The notes: generated by a model not told the origin, from the sequence alone. 64,000 nt of DNA from UBA1924 sp963976625 (GCA_963976625.1 CAXBLA010000007.1:49213-113212), one strand, 5' to 3'. Counted from the first letter of the stretch, positions 36,500 through 45,932 are shown. Made by a program: numbers and translations.

Positions 36500-37672
36500 T
36501 TATTCATCATTGAATACACGGACCCATGAACTTTCGACGAGCTCGTAGGAGTTCGTGTCGGGCCTGATGGCCGCGAGTTCTTGTACCTGGCGATCTGTGA
36601 GCTGTGGATCGATGAAGGCGACATGGGCAATTGAGCCGTGGAATCCAAGCTCATCGTTCGAGATGTACATGGACTTGAAACCCCCGCCGATATGCAGCGG
36701 TTGTCGACCGCCGTTTAGAATCGAGTTGGTGCCCACCCCATCCCTATTTGATGATTTGTAGGCGACACGCACCCCATCGAGATAAACGCGCAACCCTTCG
36801 CTGCCCCATGACATGGCGACATGATACCAGCGGTCTACTTCAAGAATGTCGCTCGACGAGATTGCGAAATTGGAGATGTCCATACTGCCATTATCTTTGG
36901 TATAGGCATAGAACCCCATGTCTTTGATCGAGAGATCGATGGTGGCATAGTTCCGGTTTCCGTAGAGCATACCGATCACGCCCATCGGTGTTTCTGCGGC
37001 CTTGCTATCGATCTTCATCCAGAGCGAGATGGTGGCTTCTGAGTGAAGCATGGAGTTGTCGTACGGAACTTCGATGTGGTCGGACGCGGCTTGGAAGACG
37101 GGTACATACTCCCCCGCATCGTTGGTCGATGCCCCGGGCACATCCCGGCTCTGGTGCGCTCCGCGTTGATTCTTAAACCCTTCCTCCACGGCTCGCGTAT
37201 CGGGCGGCTCGTTGAGCGGCCAATAAAACACTGGATCGAAGCTTTTTAGGGCTTCCTTGTAATCGAACGGTACCCGCTCGACCTCGAACTGTGCGCCCGC
37301 CCAGGCTGTCCCAGACTCGAACTCGACCCGGACCTGATAGTTGGTGGTGTCGTTGTCGGGGGCCTTGGATGTGCCCGCGTCGAGGACCGTCCCACGATAG
37401 ATGGTGTCGTCGAGTTTCAGGTCGCTGAACACAATCCCGTCCTGGGCAGAGATTTTCCATTTTTCGTCACTGGCGATGTGCTCGATGGCCAACTCGGCCG
37501 CGTCGAATACCCGGGCGCTCTTGGTGCTCATCTCGGTGACGATGTCCGTCTGGCTGTTGAGCAGCAGGCGCATGTTGAGCCCAATAAAGACCATGGAGAC
37601 GATCGCCCCCACGGTGATGAGGGTCACCAGGTAGACGGAGCCGTTTCGGGTTTGTGGTGATCGTGTATGCAT
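36500..37672 (-). CDS. PilX/GspK-like pseudopilus protein fused to a LamG lectin-like domain
   Basis: 390 residues, last gene of the secretion/pilus operon and 3 bases after the pseudopilin gene upstream. The N terminus has a basic start then a hydrophobic helix (~13-35, SVYLVTLITVGAIVSMVFIGL) as in PilX or GspK minor components. Residues ~150-375 form a concanavalin A-like LamG domain: FYWPLNEP, HIEVPYDNSMLHSEATISLWMKID, RWYHVAMSWGSEGLRVYLDGV and HGSIAHVAFIDPQLTD. LamG domains bind glycans or proteins. Its position suggests display at the tip of the pseudopilus as a recognition or adhesion device; that is inference. Confidence 0.8.
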   Translation of the reverse strand: MHTRSPQTRNGSVYLVTLITVGAIVSMVFIGLNMRLLLNSQTDIVTEMSTKSARVFDAAELAIEHIASDEKWKISAQDGIVFSDLKLDDTIYRGTVLDAGTSKAPDNDTTNYQVRVEFESGTAWAGAQFEVERVPFDYKEALKSFDPVFYWPLNEPPDTRAVEEGFKNQRGAHQSRDVPGASTNDAGEYVPVFQAASDHIEVPYDNSMLHSEATISLWMKIDSKAAETPMGVIGMLYGNRNYATIDLSIKDMGFYAYTKDNGSMDISNFAISSSDILEVDRWYHVAMSWGSEGLRVYLDGVRVAYKSSNRDGVGTNSILNGGRQPLHIGGGFKSMYISNDELGFHGSIAHVAFIDPQLTDRQVQELAAIRPDTNSYELVESSWVRVFNDE

Positions 37673-37675
37673 CGG

Positions 37676-38239
37676 TTATTTCCCTGTTCCGACCATGAAC
37701 CCGATGGAATCGGCTGATTGTGACTGCAGGGTCGTGATCTGGGCGAGCACGGTGCCGTTCTTCGATACGCTGACGGTGACGCGTTTGAGCCCGGTGTTGA
37801 ACTTCGATTCGGTGGTCGCGTCGGCGAGCTCGACATGGGCGACCTTGACCGAACGGGTCCAGCCCGCAAGGCCCTCGATTTTTCCATTCGCCAAGCTGAT
37901 CGGCGGGGTCGCGGACCAGGCGTTGTAGTCGTCGATGTCGTCGAAGGCGGTCCGCGTCTTTGGCTGCTCGCCGTCGTTGACACCCAGGGCATTGGGGTCA
38001 TCCACATCCGGATCGGTGAATCGTCGTGTGGCGATTTCTTCGCTGAGTTCATTGGCGAGGTTGGCCGCGATGAGTTTGTCGGCGTGCACGCTCGTCGTAC
38101 GCACCACGGGCCCGACGACCTGCAGGGTGCTCACAAGGACGAAGCCGACGATCATGGTGGAGACAATGGTCTCGGCCATCGAGATCCCCCGGCGGGTGGT
38201 CCACGGGTGTGTGTTGGATTGATTGCTCGGGTGGTTCAT
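37676..38239 (-). CDS. Type II secretion pseudopilin, GspI/PilV-like
   Basis: 187 residues. A prepilin-type signal is seen near residues 15-25 (TRRGISMAETIVS) followed by a hydrophobic helix (~27-43). After the helix, the segment KLIAANLANELSEEIATRRF matches the GspI/PilV pattern of an amphipathic stretch in the pseudopilus. The start is ATG with no strong site. It sits between gspJ-like and LamG genes and is likely a minor tip pseudopilin. Confidence 0.8.
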   Translation of the reverse strand: MNHPSNQSNTHPWTTRRGISMAETIVSTMIVGFVLVSTLQVVGPVVRTTSVHADKLIAANLANELSEEIATRRFTDPDVDDPNALGVNDGEQPKTRTAFDDIDDYNAWSATPPISLANGKIEGLAGWTRSVKVAHVELADATTESKFNTGLKRVTVSVSKNGTVLAQITTLQSQSADSIGFMVGTGK

Positions 38240-38260
38240 CGTTGTGCCTAGAGGGCCTTT

Positions 38261-38773
38261 CTATTGGACAATTGGCTTGACCGGGAGAGCGGCGTGGAGA
38301 TCGAAAGTGCCTTGCTTGGTGGCGGGCACATTCAAGACCAGATTGAACGAACAGTACTCGCCGTCGAGTTCTTCGACACTCAGGTCATACTGCTTGATGG
38401 CGGTGAGCGCTGTCTTGACGGGTTGGCTATCGACTTTGCGGACGAGCACTCCCGTGCTGATGGTGTACGAGTAATCGATTTGCGTTGGTGCCCCGCTCGC
38501 ACCGCTGTTGATCATTCTGAGCCGAAATACGACAAATGATGCGGAAGTACTGATCCGGATCCCATCGGCTTCTCGCAGGTCGGCCCGCAGTTGATTGAGC
38601 ACCTCGATCACTCTTTGGTCGGCCTGCCCGATATCGTTTTCGGTGGGGATCGCGTGGGCACCGATCATGATGGCCCCGCTGAGCCCGAGCATGAGCACGG
38701 ACATGATCGCGAGGCTGGTGACCACTTCGATGAGGGTGAAGGCAGAGCGGGCTGTCATCGGTCTGCTCATCAT
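38261..38773 (-). CDS. Type II secretion pseudopilin, GspJ/PilW-like
   Basis: 170 residues. Prepilin signal RSAFTLIEVVTSLAIMSVLMLGL, with Glu at +5. The helix is followed by DQRVIEVLNQLRADLREADGIRI and a beta-rich C terminus (VVFRLRMI, IDYSYTISTGVLVRK) in the manner of GspJ. The ATG start overlaps the upstream pseudopilin stop as ATGA. It would form part of the pseudopilus tip. Confidence 0.85.
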   Translation of the reverse strand: MMSRPMTARSAFTLIEVVTSLAIMSVLMLGLSGAIMIGAHAIPTENDIGQADQRVIEVLNQLRADLREADGIRISTSASFVVFRLRMINSGASGAPTQIDYSYTISTGVLVRKVDSQPVKTALTAIKQYDLSVEELDGEYCSFNLVLNVPATKQGTFDLHAALPVKPIVQ

Positions 38774-39315
38774 CGCCCCCCCAGCCCGAGCAGCGAGCCC
38801 ACATCGGCGAGGAGTTTTTCGACTTCATCGACGACGATGTTGACCACCGGGGTCACCCCGACATCCTCGACCCCTTCGATATCAACTGTGATTTCGGCAC
38901 CGTGATCTTGGAGACCGACTCGGAAAGCTGGGCTTGCATCGCCGTAGACTGTGAACACGGCGGTGTTATCGGCGCCCAAGTTGGTTCTTGAGAGATCCAC
39001 GGTATAGGGCGATGCAGCGAAATCCCGCTTGAGGATCACGGCTTCTCGGTTGATGTCGGTCCCCTCGACGATGATGTATATGTCCTTACCAGGGTAGAAC
39101 TTGATCAGGTGCATCTTGGAGGTCGAGCGGGCGCGGAGCTTGGCGAACTCGATGTCTTCGAGGAGTGTTTTCTTAGCCGCCGAGAGCCTGCGGCCAGAAC
39201 CCGCATCGGCGAACTTGGGGATCGCGATGGTTGAGACGATCCCGATGATCGTGATCACGATGACCAGCTCAAACATCGAGAAGGCTCGTCGGGTTGTCGA
39301 TCTGATCGCGGACAT
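38770..39315 (-). CDS. Type II secretion pseudopilin, GspH-like
   Basis: 181 residues with the prepilin signal RRAFSMFELVIVITIIGIVSTIAIPKFADA and the GspH-type continuation RRLSAAKKTLLEDIEFAKLRARSTSKMHLIKFYPGKDIYII. It is a minor pseudopilin. A structured intercistronic hairpin (39337) separates it from the gspG-like gene upstream. Confidence 0.85.
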   Translation of the reverse strand: MSAIRSTTRRAFSMFELVIVITIIGIVSTIAIPKFADAGSGRRLSAAKKTLLEDIEFAKLRARSTSKMHLIKFYPGKDIYIIVEGTDINREAVILKRDFAASPYTVDLSRTNLGADNTAVFTVYGDASPAFRVGLQDHGAEITVDIEGVEDVGVTPVVNIVVDEVEKLLADVGSLLGLGGR

Positions 39316-39336
39316 GATCTACTCCTGAATCGGAAT

Positions 39337-39366
39337 CGCCCCGATCTGCGTGAGCAAACCGGGGCG
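39337..39366 (-). terminator. Intercistronic hairpin after the gspG-like gene
   Basis: Minus-strand CGCCCCG and CGGGGCG arms (7 bases, 16-base loop) lie 30 bases after the gspG-like stop. No T-run follows, so it is more likely a partial terminator or mRNA-stabilising element giving more of the major pseudopilin than of downstream minor ones. Confidence 0.5.
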
Positions 39367-39395
39367 AGCTGTTTCATGGAACCGGTGAGCGGGGT

Positions 39396-39890
39396 TCAAT
39401 AGGCGTTGTACTGCACGCCGCGGACATCGACTTCGGAGTCCGGGAGGTTGGCGCTGATCTCGCCGGTGGCCTCGTCATAGACCCAACCCGCTGCGGTACC
39501 GGTCTGAGTGGCGCTCAGTGCGCTTTTACCCTTGTTGGAGCCGACCTTGAGCTTTGGGATCTCGCGGAGGTAGGTACCGAGGTAGTAGGTTGATGACTTG
39601 GAAGCGTTGGCGGTGCCCGCGTCGTCGGTGAATGTAGTCAGTTGATCTTCGAAGGTTGCAAACTTTGGGAGCACCCCGCCGTGCTCGGCCTTGTAGAGGT
39701 CGATGGCGGCACGCATGACCGAGAGGTCAGCGACCAGGCTCGAGTCGGCGGCACCTGATGCACCACGGCTCATACGAGGGATGGCGATGGCGCCGATGAT
39801 TCCGATGATCACGACGACGATCACGAGTTCGATCAGACTGAATGCCTTACGGGCACGATAGGGTGTTGGCATACTGAGTGTTGCTGACAT
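39396..39890 (-). CDS. gspG: Type II secretion major pseudopilin, GspG-like
   Basis: 164 residues, ATG 39890 preceded by GGAG. Prepilin signal ARKAFSLIELVIVVVIIGIIGAIAIPRMSRGA, then SSLVADLSVMRAAIDLYKAEHGGVLPKFA and a C-terminal GWVYDEATGEISAN, the layout of major pseudopilins of type II secretion and of type IVa-like pilins. It would be the main shaft subunit, cut by the prepilin peptidase at 49707. Confidence 0.88.
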   Translation of the reverse strand: MSATLSMPTPYRARKAFSLIELVIVVVIIGIIGAIAIPRMSRGASGAADSSLVADLSVMRAAIDLYKAEHGGVLPKFATFEDQLTTFTDDAGTANASKSSTYYLGTYLREIPKLKVGSNKGKSALSATQTGTAAGWVYDEATGEISANLPDSEVDVRGVQYNAY

Positions 39891-40027
39891 GTTTTTATCT
39901 CCGTTTGGAAGTGAATACCATTCTCACCGGTCCATACCCATTCCATCGGCTGCTGCTCTGTGACGATCCACCCCTCACACACGAGTCCGCGAAGAAAACA
40001 TTTCGTAACCGGCATAAGCCGCAAAGA

Positions 40028-40600
40028 CTACTGCTGGTCCATGGCGCTGGGGATCTCGATGGTGTACTCGATCGAGTCCTTTTCGACGATCACCGAACGG
40101 GCATGTACCCGTATGAGCCGATAACCGTTTGGCCCCAGATCACCCACACGCAGCAGTTTTCCATCGAACACCGCCCCGCCGCCATTCTTGGACGGCATCA
40201 CGGCGGAGAGTGTTGGTAGATCAGTCGATCTGGGTGCGATGTTGGGGAACGAATCCGGGCTTGGATTCCCTTCACCCTCGACGGCTGCGAGCAGCTGGGC
40301 CGGGTCCAGATCCGTCGATGAGTCGACAAGCTGATTGAGCGAGAAGGCCGACCCGAAGGACTTGCTCATCTCGGAACCGACCTTGTCGTTGAGCCGATCG
40401 ATCAGGATCTCGCTTGCTGGTCGGCGTGGCGCTTTGGCCGAGTTGATGATCGGCACGATATCACCCAGCGAATCCGCGAGGATCGGTGCCGAATCTGCGG
40501 AGGCCTCGCTCGGCCCCAGGATGCCCTGATCGATGATCAGCGCGAGCCCAGCGACACAGGCGAGTCCGACGAATACTTTGCGTTCTGTTGATAGTCCCAT
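40028..40600 (-). CDS. GspB/GspC-like inner membrane assembly protein
   Basis: 190 residues. One N-terminal membrane helix (~8-26), a variable linker of ~100 residues, and a C-terminal ~50-residue beta domain: GAVFDGKLLRVGDLGPNGYRLIRVHARSVIVEKDSIEYTIEIP, the fold of the T2SS GspB/GspC and PilP HR-type domain that touches the secretin. It is the only piece in the operon that would face the missing secretin. The low-homology linker leaves the assignment moderate. Confidence 0.7.
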   Translation of the reverse strand: MGLSTERKVFVGLACVAGLALIIDQGILGPSEASADSAPILADSLGDIVPIINSAKAPRRPASEILIDRLNDKVGSEMSKSFGSAFSLNQLVDSSTDLDPAQLLAAVEGEGNPSPDSFPNIAPRSTDLPTLSAVMPSKNGGGAVFDGKLLRVGDLGPNGYRLIRVHARSVIVEKDSIEYTIEIPSAMDQQ

Positions 40601-40654
40601 GGAGAGAATAGCGAATTCGATCTCGGGTAATGCCAGCGGCTTCAGAAGTTTATT

Positions 40655-41215
40655 TCAACTTTGCGAGGCAGGATCGACAAACCAATACAGCTCCATGCTT
40701 ATATGGACCTCGGGGGTCTCGAGCGAGCCATTGAGGATGTCGATGCCCTGGATATGGATATCGGGCATGCGTTCGCCGAGAAGATCGATAAACGCGAACA
40801 CATCGTCCGCGTTTGAGTTCCCGGCGAGCATCAAGGGCTGCACAGGGACCCGGGCGTCGTCGATGCGCTCGCTGGGCTGGAGCGAATCGATCTGTATGTT
40901 GACCGATTCGGCGAGCTGGACGATCTCGGCGGTCCGCGCATTGAGCTGCTTGGCCGAGAAGAGTTTGATTTGGTGATCGGACTGCTGCTCGATCTTCCGG
41001 ATCTGCCCCGCGAGCGTGGCTCGCTGTGATGCGGATTCGTTGAGTAACGACTTCTTACTCGCCAGCTCGTGGCGTGCACTCAGGAACACCCCCCGGCGTT
41101 TGGAGATCGCGGCGCCCGCGAAGTAGATCGAGGCCCCCGCGATGAGCGCACACACGAGCCCGCCCACAAGATGAACCTGGAGATGCCCGGACTTTGAAGT
41201 TTGATTAGCCGCCAT
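40655..41215 (-). CDS. PilO/GspM-like inner membrane platform protein
   Basis: 186 residues. A single helix (~18-38) is followed by a short coiled coil and a ferredoxin-like domain (QIDSLQPSERIDDARVPVQPLMLAG ... DDVFAFIDLLGERMPDIHIQGIDILNG). The start lies 11 bases inside pilN, so the two are coupled. With PilN it forms the periplasmic platform of the machine. Confidence 0.72.
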   Translation of the reverse strand: MAANQTSKSGHLQVHLVGGLVCALIAGASIYFAGAAISKRRGVFLSARHELASKKSLLNESASQRATLAGQIRKIEQQSDHQIKLFSAKQLNARTAEIVQLAESVNIQIDSLQPSERIDDARVPVQPLMLAGNSNADDVFAFIDLLGERMPDIHIQGIDILNGSLETPEVHISMELYWFVDPASQS

Positions 41216-41825
41216 TGGATGCCCCCATAGAATCGTTCGCTTGGCCGGTGCTCAGCATAATCTGGAAGCCGATGACCTCGAACTCGTCGATCTGTTCGCG
41301 CCGAGTCTCGATGAGCTCGACCGTATCGAAGACCCCGAGCTCTTCAATCTCCACAATGTAGGCGCGGGCGATGGTCTGCGATGGGGCGAGGCAATCGAGG
41401 CGTATCTCGATTGGGTCGAAGCCCTCGACCCCGCCGCCCGAGACATCCAAGCGGCGGAACCGCACATCGTTGTCTGCGGCGTCCACGAGCATCATGCACA
41501 CGCGCCCCCAGTCGATCCGGTTCTTCACAATGGCGAGCACTTCTTGCTCGGCGATGAGCAACCCGAGTCGCGTGTTGAGCATCGGGATGGCCTGTTGGTT
41601 CTGCTCGTATTGTTCGCTGGCTGTCTGGATCTGCCCGGACATCCCCGAATCGGTCAGCGCGGCGCTCCCGCCGATGTACACGCCGGGGATACCGATCATA
41701 AACGCGGTCGAGATCGCGGCGAAGATCCATTGCCCGATGAGGCGCGAGCGTTGACGCTGCGCGATGTGTGCATCGGGGATCAGGTTCACCAATGGCGTGG
41801 TGGTGTTGAATGTTTTTTCACTCAT
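41205..41825 (-). CDS. PilN/GspL-like inner membrane platform protein
   Basis: 206 residues. Short cytoplasmic N terminus with LVNLIPDAHIAQR (the PilM-binding 'NLLP'-type motif of PilN), a membrane helix (~33-55), coiled-coil segment (QIQTASEQYEQNQQAIPMLNTRLGLL) and a ferredoxin-like end. ATGA overlap with the pilM-like gene upstream supports the pairing of the two products. Confidence 0.78.
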   Translation of the reverse strand: MSEKTFNTTTPLVNLIPDAHIAQRQRSRLIGQWIFAAISTAFMIGIPGVYIGGSAALTDSGMSGQIQTASEQYEQNQQAIPMLNTRLGLLIAEQEVLAIVKNRIDWGRVCMMLVDAADNDVRFRRLDVSGGGVEGFDPIEIRLDCLAPSQTIARAYIVEIEELGVFDTVELIETRREQIDEFEVIGFQIMLSTGQANDSMGASNGG

Positions 41826-42880
41826 TGGTCAACCCTCGCTGCGAGCCCGTACGCGGCCGAGAGCCGGCTGGCCATCGCCCATGCCTGTGGCCCTTGGCCC
41901 AGCGCCCCCATGAGCGATGGCGGAGCCGCGCACTCGATGGGGATCCCGAGGAGCTTGTCGATGTGCTCGTCGATCATCGGGTTGGTCGAGCCGTACCCGC
42001 TGAGGTGAATTTTCCCGAACGGGGCCATGCGGAACGAATGCGAGACATACGCGACCGCGACATCGAGCTCCGCTGCCAGGCTGGCGGCGAGCTTGGTCCA
42101 GGTCGCACGCATCAGGCGTGCGGAGCCCTTTGAGCAATCTTGACGGTATCGCCCCTCGACCACCGCGTCGGCGCTCTGCTCGGAGAGCTTGTAGCGTTCA
42201 CGGGCCGCCTGCCATACGCTATCGACCCCGTGCTCGATCCGGCGCACATAAATGACTGTTTTTCCAAGCGTGAGCACCGCCAGTGAGCAGGTCCAGCCGA
42301 CATGGAGCGTTGCGTTGATCTCGTTGTCGGCGATCGCAGAACCCGCGTGGGCCCCTCGGCTGACCGCCAGCTCGAGCAGGTCGATCCCGGCGAGTGTGAG
42401 CCCGGATTCGTCGTACCGCTCCATCGCGTGATCAATCAGAGCCTTCGGGAACGCGACGGCCAGTGTTTCCTGGGTGCGTCCCTTGGCGGGCAGCTCCCAG
42501 AGCCCCAGCTCGATCTCTGTTGGAGCGCATTTGCGTGAACGGGCGACCTCGATTTTGGCGAGCTGCTCGACGGGCGCCCCGCTGCTGGCGGGCGGGAGTT
42601 CAAAGATGTGCGAGCTGCACTGTGCCGTCGGGAGGGTGATCGATGCGTTGGTGCCCACGAATCCGCGGCGCCCGAGGATTGCTGTAGCCCATTCGAGCTC
42701 ATCGACCGATGGGAGCGCGTCGGGGTCACGGGTCTCGTGGGACTCACGACGGGGGAAGATCGCTGAGGCGATCAGGCGGAGCTCATCGCCCGATTCCATC
42801 AGCTGTACCGCGCGGAACTCGTGGGCGTCGACATCGAGCCCGATCGAGGAGAGCTTAGATTTGGTGCCGAGCATTGCCAT
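41822..42880 (-). CDS. PilM-like actin-fold ATPase of the pilus/secretion platform
   Basis: 352 residues; start ATG 42880 overlaps the gspF stop as TAATG, and a second ATG two codons on is also possible. Actin-like features: GLDVDAHEFRAVQL, INATLHVGWTCSLAVLTLGKTVIYVRRIEHG, and the phosphate-2-type loop KIHLSGYGSTNPMIDEHIDKLLGIPI. PilM uses the PilN N-terminal peptide to link the cytoplasmic motor with the periplasmic platform. This replaces GspL of standard type II systems. Confidence 0.83.
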   Translation of the reverse strand: MAMLGTKSKLSSIGLDVDAHEFRAVQLMESGDELRLIASAIFPRRESHETRDPDALPSVDELEWATAILGRRGFVGTNASITLPTAQCSSHIFELPPASSGAPVEQLAKIEVARSRKCAPTEIELGLWELPAKGRTQETLAVAFPKALIDHAMERYDESGLTLAGIDLLELAVSRGAHAGSAIADNEINATLHVGWTCSLAVLTLGKTVIYVRRIEHGVDSVWQAARERYKLSEQSADAVVEGRYRQDCSKGSARLMRATWTKLAASLAAELDVAVAYVSHSFRMAPFGKIHLSGYGSTNPMIDEHIDKLLGIPIECAAPPSLMGALGQGPQAWAMASRLSAAYGLAARVDQ

Positions 42881-44115
42881 TATTGAGCCCCCGCGGTAGC
42901 CGTCAGATCAAAGAGCGGCAAGAACATACTGATCGCGACGAACCCGACCAAAATGCCAAGAACAATCATGATGACCGGCTCGATGAGCGACGAGAGCGAC
43001 TTGATCACGGTCTCGTTGTCCTCGTCGAGATAATCAGAAATGTGGACCAGGACCTCGGCAAGACGCCCGGTCTGCTCGCCGTTGCGGATCGCTTCACAGG
43101 CCGACACGACCATCAGCTCGCCGTTATCGAGCGCGGTGCTGATGGGCTCGCCGCGAGTGACGGAGTCCTCGGCATCACACATCATTTTTTTGTACTTTTC
43201 GTGCCCGAGCGATTCCTTGGTGAGGCTGATCGCTTCGAGCATCGGGACGCGGGCCTCGAGGAGCACACCCATCAGGCGAGTGATCCGGGCGGTCATGAAC
43301 GAACGCAGGATGTCGCCGAACTTGGGCAGCTTGAGAACCATCGAGGCGATCGCGCCCTGACCACCGGGACTCAGCACCCACTGGATCGCGCCCCAGACCC
43401 CGAGCACAATGGCCGGGATCACGCCCCACCAATAGGAGCGCACAAACTCGGAGATCCCCATGAGCATAGCGGTGGATCCGGGGAGCTCTGTATCGAGCGT
43501 CTCGAACATGCCGCTGAAGCGTGGGAGCACCACCCCGATGAGCAGCCCAACCACGACGATGCCCACGCCCATGAGCAGGATTGGATACATCATCGCGCCG
43601 AGCACATTCGACCTGATCTGCGCTTGCTTCCGTGTCAGCACGGCGACGCGCATGAGCATGGTGTCGAGGTGCCCCGAAGATTCGCCCGCGGCTACGAGCG
43701 AGCGGAACACCGCATCGAAAGTCTCCCGATCGCCATTGAGCGCCACCGAGAGCGAATCGCCCTCCTCGAGACGAGCGAGCACACGCCGGAGCACGAGCTT
43801 CCAGCGATCGCTGGTTGCCTGGCGCTCGATCGACACGATCGCATCGATCAGCGGCGTGCCCGTCGAGACGAGCACCGCCAGCTCGCGCGCGAAATCCGCG
43901 ACGAGCTTGGGGGAGACGCTCTTACCTTTTTTGCCCTTTGGTCCGCTCGATTTGATAGCCTTGGATTGCTTCTTGCCTTTGTTGCCCGTCGAGATCGTGG
44001 TGACAAAGAACCCCTTCTTGCGGAGGTTTTCGGTCGCCTCCTCGGCGCTCGCGGCTTCGGTGACGCCGCTGCGGAGCGCACCGGCCTTGTCGTATGCCTC
44101 GTAGTTGAACTTCAT
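42880..44115 (-). CDS. gspF: Type II secretion/type IV pilus inner membrane protein F
   Basis: 411 residues. N-terminal MKFNYEAYDKAGALRSGVTEAASAEEA with a Lys-rich segment (~50-70), then two T2SSF repeats: LVSTGTPLIDAIVSIERQATSD ... ETFDAVFRSLVAAGESSGHLDTMLMR and RITRLMGVLLEARVPMLEAISLTKE ... MVVSACEAIRNGEQTGRLAEVLVH. Three or four membrane helices are visible. The ATG overlaps the gspE stop as ATGA. It holds the ATPase to the inner membrane. Confidence 0.94.
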   Translation of the reverse strand: MKFNYEAYDKAGALRSGVTEAASAEEATENLRKKGFFVTTISTGNKGKKQSKAIKSSGPKGKKGKSVSPKLVADFARELAVLVSTGTPLIDAIVSIERQATSDRWKLVLRRVLARLEEGDSLSVALNGDRETFDAVFRSLVAAGESSGHLDTMLMRVAVLTRKQAQIRSNVLGAMMYPILLMGVGIVVVGLLIGVVLPRFSGMFETLDTELPGSTAMLMGISEFVRSYWWGVIPAIVLGVWGAIQWVLSPGGQGAIASMVLKLPKFGDILRSFMTARITRLMGVLLEARVPMLEAISLTKESLGHEKYKKMMCDAEDSVTRGEPISTALDNGELMVVSACEAIRNGEQTGRLAEVLVHISDYLDEDNETVIKSLSSLIEPVIMIVLGILVGFVAISMFLPLFDLTATAGAQ

Positions 44116-45932
44116 GCCGCGGCCCCCACTGGCGTTGCGGGCACATCGCCCTCGCCCTCGTTGTCATCGACCTGGGTGACGCGGATGATCTCTTCGAGAC
44201 AGGTTTGCTGATTGATCGCGAGCATCACACCCTCTTCACGGAGCGATTTCTGCCCCTGCGAGTGCAGCAGCCCGCGCAGCGTGTGCGTCGGGGCGTTGCG
44301 GTAGATCAATCGGCGCAGATCTGGTGTCACTTCCATGAACTCGTACACACCCATCCGCCCTTGGAACCCCGAGTCGTGGCAGCTGGTGCATCCCGCCCCC
44401 TTGCGGAAGGCCTTGCCGCTCATCTCGGGGATGCCGGCGTCTTCGAGGACCATCTCGCTTGGGTAGTATTTCATCGTGCATGACGAGCAGATCGTGCGGG
44501 CCAATCGCTGAGCGACGACGCCGTTGAGCGCGGAGCTGAGCAGGTAGGGCTCGATGCCCATGTCCACGAGCCGAGCGACGGCCCCGGGCGCGTCGTTGGT
44601 GTGCAGTGTCGCGAGCACGCCGTGCCCAGTGAGGGCGGCCTGCACCGCGACGCCGGCGGTTTCTTGGTCGCGGATCTCGCCGATCATAATGATGTCGGGG
44701 TCCTGGCGCAGGATCGAACGCAAAGTCCGCGCAAAGTTGAGACCGATGGCATCGTGCACCTGGATCTGATTGATCAGATCGAGCTGATACTCGACGGGGT
44801 CTTCGACCGTAACGATGTTAAACTCCGGACTGCGGAGCAGATCGAGCGCGGAATACAGCGTGGTCGTTTTGCCCGAGCCTGTGGGCCCGGTGACGAGCAC
44901 CATGCCGTGCGAGAGACGCAGCGTCCGCTGGAATCCTTCGAGGGCATCGGTGCGGAAGCCCAGATCCTCCATGCGGACATGCAGGTTCTGCTTGTCGAGA
45001 ATACGGATCACGAGCTTCTCGCCCAGCAGTGTGGGGATCGACGACACACGCAGGTCGATCTCTCGTCCCTCGGCCATGATCCGCACGCGCCCTTCCTGGG
45101 GGAGTCGTTTCTCGGCGATGTCCATCTTCCCGATGATCTTGACACGCGAGACGATCGCCGCGTGCATGCCCGGCGGGGGGTTCATCAGGTCGCGCAGCGA
45201 GCCGTCGATGCGGTAGCGCACGCGGGTGCCTTTTTTGTTCGGCTCAATATGGATGTCCGAAGCCTTGTCCTTCACCGCGGTCAGCAGCGCGACATTGACC
45301 AGGTTGACGATCGGCGAGCCCTCGACCATATGGTCGAGATCCGTCGTCGGGCCCTCGTCGGTCTGCTCGCGCTCGACGACCTCGACATCGGACTCGGCCA
45401 GGCTCGTCAGGAAAGCATCGACATCGACATCGCCGTCGGCGTATTTGCGCACAAACTCGTTGATGTTCTCTTCGAGGGCCAGCACCGGGCGGATCTCGAA
45501 GCCGGTGAGTTCTTCGAGCCGATCGATGGTCGGCAGGCTCTGGGGCTCGCACATGGCGACGGTGAGGGTGTTGTGCACACGGAAGAGCGGGATAGCCTTG
45601 AGTCTTTCGGCTTCTTCTTCGCCGATCAGGGCCAGCAGGCTCGGGTCCATCAGCCCGTGGCGCAGCTGCACGCCGCGCACACCCAGGCACTTGGCCAAGG
45701 ATTGCACGAGGGTGCCCCCGGAGATCATGCCCTGATCAACGAGGACCTCGCCGAGCATGCGCCCGGCGTTCTTCTGCTCCATGAGCGCCTTGGAGAGCTG
45801 CTCCTCGGTGATGTGTCCATCGCTGATGAGCACCTCGCCGACCAGGCGTGGACGCTGCGAACGGCGCACATTGGCCTGGGCCTGATCCTGGAAGTTGGGG
45901 TCTGGGTTGACTGATTCGGTTGGTGAAGCCAT
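44112..45932 (-). CDS. gspE: Type II secretion/type IV pilus assembly ATPase
   Basis: 606 residues. N-terminal T2SSE_N region (LVGEVLISDGHITEEQLSKALMEQK), then the ATPase with Walker A GPTGSGKTTTLYSAL, Asp box, Walker B RSILRQDPDIIMIGEIRDQETA and His box ATLHTNDAPGAVARL. Four cysteines in CSSC and CTSCHDSG form the zinc site of GspE/PilB. It powers extension of the pseudopilus. It starts at TAATG on the STAS gene stop. Confidence 0.96.
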   Translation of the reverse strand: MASPTESVNPDPNFQDQAQANVRRSQRPRLVGEVLISDGHITEEQLSKALMEQKNAGRMLGEVLVDQGMISGGTLVQSLAKCLGVRGVQLRHGLMDPSLLALIGEEEAERLKAIPLFRVHNTLTVAMCEPQSLPTIDRLEELTGFEIRPVLALEENINEFVRKYADGDVDVDAFLTSLAESDVEVVEREQTDEGPTTDLDHMVEGSPIVNLVNVALLTAVKDKASDIHIEPNKKGTRVRYRIDGSLRDLMNPPPGMHAAIVSRVKIIGKMDIAEKRLPQEGRVRIMAEGREIDLRVSSIPTLLGEKLVIRILDKQNLHVRMEDLGFRTDALEGFQRTLRLSHGMVLVTGPTGSGKTTTLYSALDLLRSPEFNIVTVEDPVEYQLDLINQIQVHDAIGLNFARTLRSILRQDPDIIMIGEIRDQETAGVAVQAALTGHGVLATLHTNDAPGAVARLVDMGIEPYLLSSALNGVVAQRLARTICSSCTMKYYPSEMVLEDAGIPEMSGKAFRKGAGCTSCHDSGFQGRMGVYEFMEVTPDLRRLIYRNAPTHTLRGLLHSQGQKSLREEGVMLAINQQTCLEEIIRVTQVDDNEGEGDVPATPVGAAA

